NCBI GenBank assembly: GCA_028681035.1
Contig: JAQUJJ010000137.1
Coordinates: forward strand, 2,566 to 9,455
DNA: 6,890 nucleotides
Reading direction: 5' to 3'
Source: Candidatus Cloacimonadota bacterium
Lineage (GTDB): Bacteria > Cloacimonadota > Cloacimonadia > Cloacimonadales > Cloacimonadaceae
The notes beneath the pieces were generated by a model. The model was not told the DNA's origin, did no database searches, and saw only the letters and a program-made list of their open reading frames with translations. How positions within the stretch are numbered: position 1 is the first letter of the stretch; each line of letters starts with the position of its first letter. Made by a program: the position numbers and the translations under genes. Of the stretch, positions 1 through 6,467 are shown piece after piece.

Positions 1-261
1 AATCTCAGTAAAAGATATGCTGGTTTCTTCAGATTGATAAACGCTCTGTCCCTTGAGATTAAACACTTCAATTCGGACAGGTTCCCCTTTATCTACAGCA
101 GAGCTGATTATATTGATATTGATCTCATTGATATTACGGACAGGGTTAGGGCTTAGCGTCATCTGTAATTGCTGTGAAAGCTGCGGCACAAGCGGATCGT
201 CATTTGCCACCATGCCAGAATATCCGGCATAGATAAACACATAGCCACGATAGTCATGTAA
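1..261. repeat. Repeat A, copy 1 (end of propeller plus sorting domain)
   Basis: Aligned to 1595-1855 at an offset of 1594, I count 4 mismatches in 261 bases, and bases 1-127 are identical. Similarity drops sharply beyond 261. The copy continues past the left edge of the window. Identity this high, including silent sites, implies recent exchange or duplication. Confidence 0.9.
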
Positions 262-1482
262 AGGCCATGTGCCTTCTTCCATGGGTGCAGAAACAGCTAT
301 ATCACAGAAGCCATCTCCGTTATAATCTCCCATTGCCAAGTCGTAGCCGTAGTTTTCATAAGTACTGGTTTTCTGCCAATCTGCTTGCCCATTCATGTTG
401 CTACCGCCCAGCCAAACAGCAAAACGCTGTTGGGGATAGCTGGCTCCTACCACATCGCTGAAGCCGTCACCATTGATATCACCGACTTCTATACCCCTAA
501 CGCTATCATTCCCAAAATAAACCGGATTAAGAACTATATCAGGGCTTATTGGATTTATATCAGTTGAGCCATACCAAATCATCATTCCATCTGTGTTAGC
601 GTAAGCGAAGAAATCATTATATCCATCCCCATTGATATCGCCAATAGGCTTGCATAGTCTTGTGATTGAATCTGTTGTCTGTATCAATAAAACAGGATTA
701 GCAACCACTCTATCTATATTTCCGTAGTAAAGTTTTATTATACAATTGGGAGGGTCTGTTTCTGCACTAACATATCCAATAGTAAAATCATGGTAGCCAT
801 CTCCATTAATATCACCTATTCCGTTGATAAAGCTTGCATATGATAGGATTTCAGAACCCATGTACACTAACTGGCGTTCAAAAGATCCACCCCATTGAAT
901 ATCAAAACCATATATACTTTCTTGCCGATAGCGTATTCCTACATCATCAAAACCATCGTCATCAATATCACCAAGATTATAACGTGTATACAGTACTTCT
1001 CCTGCTTCACCAACGTCTATCCTATCAGGTACAGTTAAGTCGTTGTTTTGTCCAAAGTAATATAGATACCTTGCGCTGCCTGAGATATTGGGTTTTTCAT
1101 CTCCTATCATCAAATCATCAAAATCATCACCATTTACATCACCTATGTTAACAATTAAGCCGATCTTCCTCTGCTCGCCTTCCGGAAAATCACCTTCAAG
1201 AGTCATAGCGGGTTGTGTTGCTGAGCTGAAGCTCGGTCCCCCGTAATAAATATAGACCTTGCCACGAGAAGGAGTTTGTTGATATTGGTAGCCATAAAAT
1301 GTAGCTAACACAACTAAATCATCGTAACCATCATGATTAAAATCAAGGGATACCAAGGAGTATCCATAGCCAGAATTATTATGCTCTCCCTGTAGTTGTG
1401 CCAGTAATGGCATGTCATTTAGTGCATAAATATTTGCCCACCATAAGGATATTAACAATAGAAGCAATATTAGCTTTTTCAT
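1..1482 (-). CDS. Secreted seven-bladed FG-GAP propeller protein with T9SS tail (C-terminus cut by window edge)
   Basis: The ATG at 1482 lies 6 bases after an AAGGAG (1489-1494) that overlaps the stop of the gene upstream. From there 494 codons are open to base 1. By alignment with the neighbour at 1493-3076, which matches without net indels, about 33 residues are missing. A signal peptide occupies residues 1 to about 21 (MKKLILLLLLISLWW core). Seven calcium-loop motifs follow at 47-55, 115-123, 172-180, 224-232, 282-290, 335-343 and 386-394, for example DINGDGFSD, one per predicted blade. Loop 2 reads DVNGDDFDD, with the usual Gly replaced. A VANDD linker (425-429) leads to a Por-type sorting domain with SPNP (444-447) and NLKGQ (475-479). 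The family is extracellular. Being a T9SS cargo is inferred from the tail, and the ligand is unknown. It is the last operon gene visible. Confidence 0.9.
   Translation of the reverse strand, partial: MKKLILLLLLISLWWANIYALNDMPLLAQLQGEHNNSGYGYSLVSLDFNHDGYDDLVVLATFYGYQYQQTPSRGKVYIYYGGPSFSSATQPAMTLEGDFPEGEQRKIGLIVNIGDVNGDDFDDLMIGDEKPNISGSARYLYYFGQNNDLTVPDRIDVGEAGEVLYTRYNLGDIDDDGFDDVGIRYRQESIYGFDIQWGGSFERQLVYMGSEILSYASFINGIGDINGDGYHDFTIGYVSAETDPPNCIIKLYYGNIDRVVANPVLLIQTTDSITRLCKPIGDINGDGYNDFFAYANTDGMMIWYGSTDINPISPDIVLNPVYFGNDSVRGIEVGDINGDGFSDVVGASYPQQRFAVWLGGSNMNGQADWQKTSTYENYGYDLAMGDYNGDGFCDIAVSAPMEEGTWPLHDYRGYVFIYAGYSGMVANDDPLVPQLSQQLQMTLSPNPVRNINEININIISSAVDKGEPVRIEVFNLKGQSVYQSEETSISFTEI
1044..1414. 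repeat. Repeat B, copy 1 (blades 1-2)
   Basis: Aligned to 2638-3008 at the same offset of 1594, I count 31 mismatches in 371 bases (about 92% identical). Most are silent; the proteins are about 95% identical here. The block is older or less recently homogenised than repeat A. Confidence 0.85.
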
Positions 1483-1492
1483 AATGATCTCC

Positions 1493-3076
1493 TTATTTGA
1501 TGATTGTGAATTTCTTGCTGATTTGCTTGTTACCAACCTGCGCTCTGCATAAATATATCCCAGATGGATAGTTACTGAGATTCACTTTGCGGCTAATCTC
1601 AGTAAAAGATATGCTGGTTTCTTCAGATTGATAAACGCTCTGTCCCTTGAGATTAAACACTTCAATTCGGACAGGTTCCCCTTTATCTACAGCAGAGCTG
1701 ATTATATTGATATTGATCTCACTGATATTACGGACAGGGTTAGGGCTTATCATCATCTGTAATTGCTGTGAAAGCTGCGGCACAAGCGGATCATCATTTG
1801 CCACCATGCCAGAATATCCGGCATAGATAAACACATAGCCACGATAGTCATGTAATGGCCAGGAGCCTTCTTCAAAAGGTGCGGATACAGCAATATCGCA
1901 ATAACTATCTCCGTTATAATCTCCCATTGCCAGATCGTAACCAAAATTCTCGTATTGATTGAATTTAATCCAATCTGCATGTCCATTCATGCTGTTGCTG
2001 CCTAACCATACAGCAAATCGCTGATTGTAATAACTCGCACCAATCACATCGCTGAAGCCATCGCCGTTAACATCTCCGGCTTCAACTCCTTCTACATATG
2101 CATCACCAAAATATAAAGGACTTAGTATCACGTCCGGGAGGGGAGTGCTAATTCCATTTGTTCCCTTCCAGAGCTTTAACCCTTGATAATCCACATATCC
2201 CAAGAAATCTGCAAATCCATCACCATTAAGGTCACCCAGGGGTTTGCTTATGCATGTTATTTGATATGCTGTGAGAGCCATAACCCATGGGTTTACAAAC
2301 ATACGATCCTGGTTTCCTTGATAAATAGTAACAGTATAATTCGATATATTATTACCCCCTATAGCGTATCCAACAGCGAAATCATCATAATCATCATTAT
2401 TTATATCGCCAATACCAGTAATTGCATTTGGATAGGAGGCAATTCCTGAGCCTGTGTAAATCTCCTGCCGATTATAACACCCGCCCCATTGTATATCAAA
2501 ACCTGAAACATACCCAATTTGATAAAATATGCCTACATCATCGAAGCCATCGCCATCTACATCACCAAGTTTGCTAATCCAGCATAAAACTTCGCTACCA
2601 ATGGGAGTCATAATCCTATCTGGTGCAGATAAATTATTGTTTTGTCCAAAGTAATACATATACCTTGCACTGCCTGAAATATTTGGGTTTTCATCTCCAA
2701 TCATCAGATCATCAAAGCCATCACCATTTACATCACCTATATTAACAATTAGGCCGATCTTCCTTTGCTCTCCCTCTGGATAATCACCTTCAAGAGTCAT
2801 AGCAGGTTGTGTAGCTGAGCTGAAGCTCGGACCCCCGTAATAGATATAGACCTTACCACGAGAAGGAGTTTGTTGATACTGATAGCCATAAAATGTAGCT
2901 AACACAACTAAATCATCGTAACCATCATGATTAAAATCAAGGGATACCAAGGAGTATCTATAGCCGGAATTATTATGCTCTCCCTGCATTTGTGCAAGTA
3001 GTGGCATATTGTTTACTGCGTGCAAAATACATGCGGTAAGCAAAACTGATACTAGCAATAAACGCTTCATTTTCAT
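1493..3076 (-). CDS. Secreted seven-bladed FG-GAP propeller protein with T9SS tail
   Basis: This is a complete protein of 527 residues. I start it at 3076 (MKMKRLLL) because AAGGAG (3083-3088) sits 6 bases upstream and the signal peptide begins there. The frame is open to an ATG at 3136, but that adds 20 polar residues overlapping the previous gene. The signal peptide is residues 1-20, with a possible cut after LHA; it also contains LTAC (13-16), which fits a lipobox. Seven calcium loops lie at 47-55, 115-123, 172-180, 224-232, 282-290, 335-343 and 386-394. Loops 4 (DINNDDYDD) and 7 (DYNGDSYCD) lack the usual Gly. The sorting domain runs from about 436 to 527 with SPNP, NLKGQ and GIYLCR, ending KKFTIIK. 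Compared with the gene at 1-1482 it is about 95% identical over 24-147, 51% over 148-374 and 93% over 375-494. A surface or released propeller is inferred; the binding partner is unknown. Confidence 0.92.
   Translation of the reverse strand: MKMKRLLLVSVLLTACILHAVNNMPLLAQMQGEHNNSGYRYSLVSLDFNHDGYDDLVVLATFYGYQYQQTPSRGKVYIYYGGPSFSSATQPAMTLEGDYPEGEQRKIGLIVNIGDVNGDGFDDLMIGDENPNISGSARYMYYFGQNNNLSAPDRIMTPIGSEVLCWISKLGDVDGDGFDDVGIFYQIGYVSGFDIQWGGCYNRQEIYTGSGIASYPNAITGIGDINNDDYDDFAVGYAIGGNNISNYTVTIYQGNQDRMFVNPWVMALTAYQITCISKPLGDLNGDGFADFLGYVDYQGLKLWKGTNGISTPLPDVILSPLYFGDAYVEGVEAGDVNGDGFSDVIGASYYNQRFAVWLGSNSMNGHADWIKFNQYENFGYDLAMGDYNGDSYCDIAVSAPFEEGSWPLHDYRGYVFIYAGYSGMVANDDPLVPQLSQQLQMMISPNPVRNISEININIISSAVDKGEPVRIEVFNLKGQSVYQSEETSISFTEISRKVNLSNYPSGIYLCRAQVGNKQISKKFTIIK
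1595..1855. repeat. Repeat A, copy 2
   Basis: Partner of 1-261, encoding the end of blade 7, the VANDD linker and most of the sorting domain of the gene at 1493-3076. Three of the four mismatches fall within 1722-1793, around the linker and SPNP motif. Confidence 0.9.
2638..3008. repeat. Repeat B, copy 2
   Basis: Partner of 1044-1414. It covers residues of about 24-147, from the mature N-terminus (MPLLAQ) through calcium loop 2 to FGQNN. The signal peptides outside the block are unrelated in detail. Confidence 0.85.
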
Positions 3077-3420
3077 AACATGCTCCTTTTTATTTGATTG
3101 TGAATTTCGATGTAGCAATCTTCCTGCTATCCGCAACGAAAGATGCGATGTATATCCCAGCAGATAATTTATTCAGCCCCAATGTACCTTCTGATAGGTT
3201 TGGGGATATTATTGGATGTGAAGAGACTAACTGCCCCCGGATATTGTAGATGTCAATTTTACATTCTGTTGCCGTTTGGGGCACTGCACCCTTTAACTGG
3301 TAGTTCCACTCAGTTTGGTTTCTATCTGCCGGATTGGGGTATAAATCCATCTGTAAGTTATTTAACTGTGGAGAGGGCAGAACTTCATCCTCATTTGCTA
3401 CTGTTGTATCCGCTAGCTGA
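3061..3420. repeat. Repeat C, copy 1 (sorting domain, gene junction and next leader)
   Basis: Aligned to 4813-5172 at an offset of 1752, I count 19 mismatches in 360 bases, with only 7 in 3121-3360. The block spans the sorting domain of the gene at 3090-4730, its stop, the ribosome binding site, and the first codons of the gene at 1493-3076. Confidence 0.9.
3083..3088 (-). promoter_or_regulatory. Ribosome binding site that fixes the start of the 527-residue gene
   Basis: AAGGAG is read on the minus strand 6 bases before the ATG at 3076 and directly after the upstream stop TAA (3090-3092). It argues against the longer frame starting at 3136, which has no comparable site in the right place. 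Confidence 0.8.
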
Positions 3421-4730
3421 GTGTTCCCCGCATAAACTATTACCCAACCTCTATAGTTAGTTGTGCCTGAGTCGCTCTGTGGTGCGCAGAAAGCCACATC
3501 GCTGCACCCGTCGCCATTAAAATCACCTACAGCAGGTGTTCCCCAGCCAAACTGATAGTAAGGAGTTATGGGAGGAGGAGGTATCCTTAGGTCGTATAAG
3601 CCATTGGGATTTGCCCCTACTAACCAGAGTCCCGCCGCTCCATGCCAAAAGCCGGATTCATGATCGGAGGTGATCATATCGCTGTAACCATCGCCATTGA
3701 AATCTCCGAAACTTACTTCGCGATTCTTAACATTTATCAGTTGTGTCCATGTTCCCATATCGATGATTATTTCCTGAGATTGGGGCAGGGTATTGGATCC
3801 AAGCTTGATTTTATTTCCACAGTTACCAGGTGATGTGACCCAATAACTTAAATAATCGCCAAATCCATCGCCATTAAAATCTCCGATACCAAACCCAAAA
3901 GGAAAATCATTATAAGGTTCAGTGATTGCATCGTAGAGAACAATCCTGTCAGACGGGTCAAAATATCCATCGTTGCCACAGTAAAGCGTTAGAGAGTGAT
4001 TACCGGGATTTAAGAGAGGATCATAGCCGACTGTAAAATCATCAATGGTGTCCCCATTAACATCACCAACATAGGAGATATACATAACTGAACCCCAGGT
4101 AACATTATCCACAACCGTTGCGCTTTGGAACGTACCCCCAAAAATGACTGCGATACTCCGGGTCTGCAACGAATCTGGTGTGGTGTGGAATGCTCCAATA
4201 TCATCACATCCGTCGTTGTTTATATCGCCGATGTTCTCTCGGATAATGAACTCGGCTGAAAATGGGGAACCGAGCGAAGCCATGGGAATGATATGGTCTG
4301 GGATTAGATCCGGATTAGTTCCGCCATAGAAAAATCTGATACCTACTTGAAGCGTTGATGCATCAATTACTGCCGTATCAACAATATCCTGATATCCATC
4401 TCCATTAAAATCTCCCGAAAGGAGCCTCGTGCCCGGGCCTTGATTCCATGACTCACCCTGGCACTCAAGATCAGGTGTTCCATCAAAAGTAGGGCTACCA
4501 AAATAGCAAAATAGCTTACCTGGTTCTTCAGTGGCGACATTTCGGTTTTGCGGGATAATTAGATCATCATAACCATCTGCGTTAAAGTCTATAGCTGCCA
4601 TACTTACATATAGCATGCTATTTTCGTGTGCACCTTGAATAGACAGCATTATATCCATGTGGTTCTGTGCGGTCAAACCGGTAAGGCAAAATACCAGACT
4701 GACCACACATAAAAAAGAACTTGTTTTCAT
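3090..4730 (-). CDS. Secreted seven-bladed FG-GAP propeller protein with T9SS tail
   Basis: This is a complete protein of 546 residues. The ATG at 4730 overlaps the stop of the small ORF upstream by ATGA, and GGGGAGG (4735-4741) lies 4 bases before it. The signal peptide is residues 1 to about 21, with a likely cut at LTA/QN. Calcium loops fall at 48-56, 107-115, 169-177, 223-231, 284-292, 343-351 and 403-411. Loop 4 is degenerate (DVNGDTIDD), and loops 3 and 7 carry Cys in place of the aromatic residue. A proline run (384-387) precedes blade 7. The linker TTVANEDE (442-449) joins the propeller to a Por-type sorting domain with YPNP (464-467), NIRGQ (496-500) and GIYIASF, ending SKFTIK. Its last 107 residues differ at only five positions from those of the gene at 4842-6467, while the propellers are far more different. 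The stop is 13 bases before the next start, so the genes are probably co-transcribed. Confidence 0.92.
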   Translation of the reverse strand: MKTSSFLCVVSLVFCLTGLTAQNHMDIMLSIQGAHENSMLYVSMAAIDFNADGYDDLIIPQNRNVATEEPGKLFCYFGSPTFDGTPDLECQGESWNQGPGTRLLSGDFNGDGYQDIVDTAVIDASTLQVGIRFFYGGTNPDLIPDHIIPMASLGSPFSAEFIIRENIGDINNDGCDDIGAFHTTPDSLQTRSIAVIFGGTFQSATVVDNVTWGSVMYISYVGDVNGDTIDDFTVGYDPLLNPGNHSLTLYCGNDGYFDPSDRIVLYDAITEPYNDFPFGFGIGDFNGDGFGDYLSYWVTSPGNCGNKIKLGSNTLPQSQEIIIDMGTWTQLINVKNREVSFGDFNGDGYSDMITSDHESGFWHGAAGLWLVGANPNGLYDLRIPPPPITPYYQFGWGTPAVGDFNGDGCSDVAFCAPQSDSGTTNYRGWVIVYAGNTQLADTTVANEDEVLPSPQLNNLQMDLYPNPADRNQTEWNYQLKGAVPQTATECKIDIYNIRGQLVSSHPIISPNLSEGTLGLNKLSAGIYIASFVADSRKIATSKFTIK

Positions 4731-4828
4731 GTTGCCTCCCCGAAAGTCTTATTATTCTTAAAAGCCAATTCTGTTCCATGTCCCATAACTAGGATGAACA
4801 GCAGAACCAATAGACGCTTCGTTTTCAT
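4727..4828 (-). CDS. 33-residue leader-like small ORF, probable stump of a lost propeller paralogue
   Basis: The ORF begins MKTKRLLVLLFILVMGHG and ends in TGA at 4727-4729, sharing ATGA with the start of the next gene. It has a strong AAGGAG (4835-4840) 6 bases upstream, placed just after the stop of the gene at 4842-6467. The first seven residues and the upstream site match the start of the gene at 1493-3076 (MKMKRLLL), inside a longer DNA repeat covering the end of the preceding gene. After the hydrophobic core there is no MPL segment and no calcium loop. The simplest reading is the signal-peptide end of a paralogue whose body was deleted, leaving a stub that still couples translation into the next gene. 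It could also be a real small membrane or leader peptide. Expression is untested. Confidence 0.6.
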   Translation of the reverse strand: MKTKRLLVLLFILVMGHGTELAFKNNKTFGEAT

Positions 4829-5172
4829 AATATGCTCCTTTTTATTTTATTGTGAATTTCGATGTGGCAATCTTCCTGCTATCCGCAACGAAAGATGCGA
4901 AGTATATCCCAGCAGATAATTTGTTCAGCCCCAATGTGCCTTGTGATAGGTTTGGGGATAATATTGGATGTGAAGAGACTAACTGCCCCCGGATATTGTA
5001 GATGTCAATTTTACATTCTGATGCCGTTTGGGGCACTGCACCCTTTAACTGGTAGTTCCACTCTGTTTGGTTTCTATCTGCCGGATTGGGGTATAAATCC
5101 ATCTGTAAGTTATTTAACTGCGGAGAGGGCAGAATTTCATCCTCATTGGCTACTGTAGTATCTGCTAACTGG
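4813..5172. repeat. Repeat C, copy 2
   Basis: Partner of 3061-3420. It spans the sorting domain of the gene at 4842-6467, its stop, the ribosome binding site and the first codons of the 33-residue ORF at 4727-4828. It shows that this small ORF's start is homologous to a full-length paralogue's start. Confidence 0.9.
4835..4840 (-). promoter_or_regulatory. Ribosome binding site of the 33-residue ORF
   Basis: AAGGAG lies 6 bases before the ATG at 4828, with the same arrangement as the site at 3083-3088. Its retention suggests that the small ORF is translated, or was until recently. Confidence 0.7.
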
Positions 5173-6467
5173 GCATTTCCGGCAAAGATATAAGCATAAC
5201 CAATATAATTCGGGTCATAAGTATTATGACTATGCGGAGCAGATAAAGCCAGATCACAATATCCATCTCCGTTAAAATCACCGGAAGCCAAACTCCAGCC
5301 AAATTGATGAAAAGGTGATGTCGGAGGGGGGGTGAGCCTCAAATCATATAGTCCGTTGGGGTTTGCCTTCCCCAACCAGATTCCGGCGGTTCCTATCCAG
5401 GTTATGGCTTCATAGTCCGCTCCGGCTATATCGCTGTACCCATCTCCGTTAAAGTCTCCATGAGCAATACCTTTATGCTCAAATCTCATTAGGTTAGGGA
5501 GGTAATCCGGACTGTTCAGAGTATATTCACTTGTGTTAGCAATATTTAATCCTCCCAAGCGCAATTTATTGTTATCCCGCCAAGAATCTCCTTCACTATA
5601 CACAAAATCGTCATAACCGTCTCCATTAAAATCACCTGCTCCATAACCACCGGGATAGCTCCATTCGTCAAGCCCCCATGTCCGTAGCAGCACCCTGTTA
5701 TCCAGATTAAGAGGATTGCCACCGTAATATAGATAACGATAGGTGAGTAATCCATCACTTGTATTCAAACCATAACCAACTATATAATCGTCAAAACCAT
5801 CATTATTGACATCGCTGACCATGTTGATCCTAGCATATCTTTGCGAGCTTACATTTTGGGTTACAGTAACAATATCAAAGCTGCCACCTAATAAAATGGC
5901 TAAGTCTGGGGAATATTGATTTACCCAATGATATATCCCTAAATCATCAAAGCCATCGCCATTAATGTCACCAAGACGCCATAAAGGTTGGATTTTAGGT
6001 GTCCCGCTCACCATAGGAGTGTTTATAGAATCATCTGGAACCAAATCAGCATTATGTCCACCATAGAATATTCTTAATGCAAGGGAATCATTAACCATAT
6101 AAGCATATCTCTCCGAGGTCATGAGATCATCAAAGCCATCTCCATTGACATCACCAATATTCATCATAACCGTATTACGTATTTGTCCGAGAATGGAACT
6201 ATATCTTATCATGTCTGGAACTGCATCCATATTTGCACCGCCTAAATAAAGTTGCACTCCTGCCCATTGATCTGCCCCTCCCTTGCGAGTGTAAAGCACC
6301 AGATCGTCATAGCCATCGGCATTAAAATCGATAGCATTCATCTTTTCCCCGAACCATGATTCTGCAAATTCACCAACAAAACTCTGCATTAATGGCATGT
6401 TGTTTTGCGAATACAGGTTAACGGATACTAACGCCAACAGTAACAAAACTAAAAATGCGTTTTTCAT
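4842..6467 (-). CDS. Secreted seven-bladed FG-GAP propeller protein with T9SS tail
   Basis: This is a complete protein of 541 residues. The ATG at 6467 overlaps the preceding stop by ATGA, and the purine-rich AGGAAGGAA (6471-6479) lies just upstream within the previous gene's last codons. The signal peptide is residues 1 to about 20, with a likely cut at LYS/QN. Calcium loops lie at 47-55, 106-114, 167-175, 219-227, 279-287, 338-346 and 397-405. All seven keep the full D-x-N-x-D-G-[FY]-x-D pattern, the cleanest set in the array. The proline stretch LTPPPTSP (378-385) precedes blade 7. Linker TTVANEDE (437-444) leads to a Por-type sorting domain with YPNP (459-462), NIRGQ (491-495) and GIYFASF, ending SKFTIK. 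The end of the propeller resembles the gene at 6464-6890, whereas the tail is almost that of the gene at 3090-4730, so it looks chimeric. The ligand is unknown. Confidence 0.93.
   Translation of the reverse strand: MKNAFLVLLLLALVSVNLYSQNNMPLMQSFVGEFAESWFGEKMNAIDFNADGYDDLVLYTRKGGADQWAGVQLYLGGANMDAVPDMIRYSSILGQIRNTVMMNIGDVNGDGFDDLMTSERYAYMVNDSLALRIFYGGHNADLVPDDSINTPMVSGTPKIQPLWRLGDINGDGFDDLGIYHWVNQYSPDLAILLGGSFDIVTVTQNVSSQRYARINMVSDVNNDGFDDYIVGYGLNTSDGLLTYRYLYYGGNPLNLDNRVLLRTWGLDEWSYPGGYGAGDFNGDGYDDFVYSEGDSWRDNNKLRLGGLNIANTSEYTLNSPDYLPNLMRFEHKGIAHGDFNGDGYSDIAGADYEAITWIGTAGIWLGKANPNGLYDLRLTPPPTSPFHQFGWSLASGDFNGDGYCDLALSAPHSHNTYDPNYIGYAYIFAGNAQLADTTVANEDEILPSPQLNNLQMDLYPNPADRNQTEWNYQLKGAVPQTASECKIDIYNIRGQLVSSHPILSPNLSQGTLGLNKLSAGIYFASFVADSRKIATSKFTIK
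5141..5250. repeat. Repeat D, copy 1 (blade 7 end and linker)
   Basis: Aligned to 6781-6890 at an offset of 1640, I count 11 mismatches in 110 bases (90% identical). It encodes ALSAPHSHN through VANEDE. Similarity collapses on the sorting-domain side, just after the linker. The other side is cut by the window edge for its partner. Confidence 0.85.

Noticed and set aside
440..1043. Diversity-generating retroelement as the cause of the variable middle
   Set aside because: No reverse transcriptase or template repeat is visible. The differences between paralogues are spread over about 600 bases and are not confined to adenines.
834..1151. Plus-strand ORF of 105 codons, and similar ones such as 3143-3460 and 4862-5158
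   Set aside because: They lie antisense inside strongly supported propeller genes. The two at 3143 and 4862 resemble each other only because the underlying repeat C is duplicated. They are rich in His, Ser and Cys with no recognisable domain.
3077..3136. Upstream start giving a 547-residue version of the gene at 1493-3076
   Set aside because: The extra 20 residues put the hydrophobic signal core too deep, overlap the previous gene, and ignore the ideal ribosome binding site at 3083-3088.
4731..4841. Intergenic terminator, promoter or attachment site in the only sizeable gap
   Set aside because: I find no convincing GC-rich hairpin with a T run and no clear -35/-10 pair. The gap is filled by the 33-codon ORF.
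5326..5332. Run of seven G (C on the coding strand) as a phase-variation tract
   Set aside because: It encodes the TPPPT stretch before blade 7. Seven bases is short for efficient slippage, and the paralogue at 3090-4730 has an interrupted version, so there is no sign of a switch.
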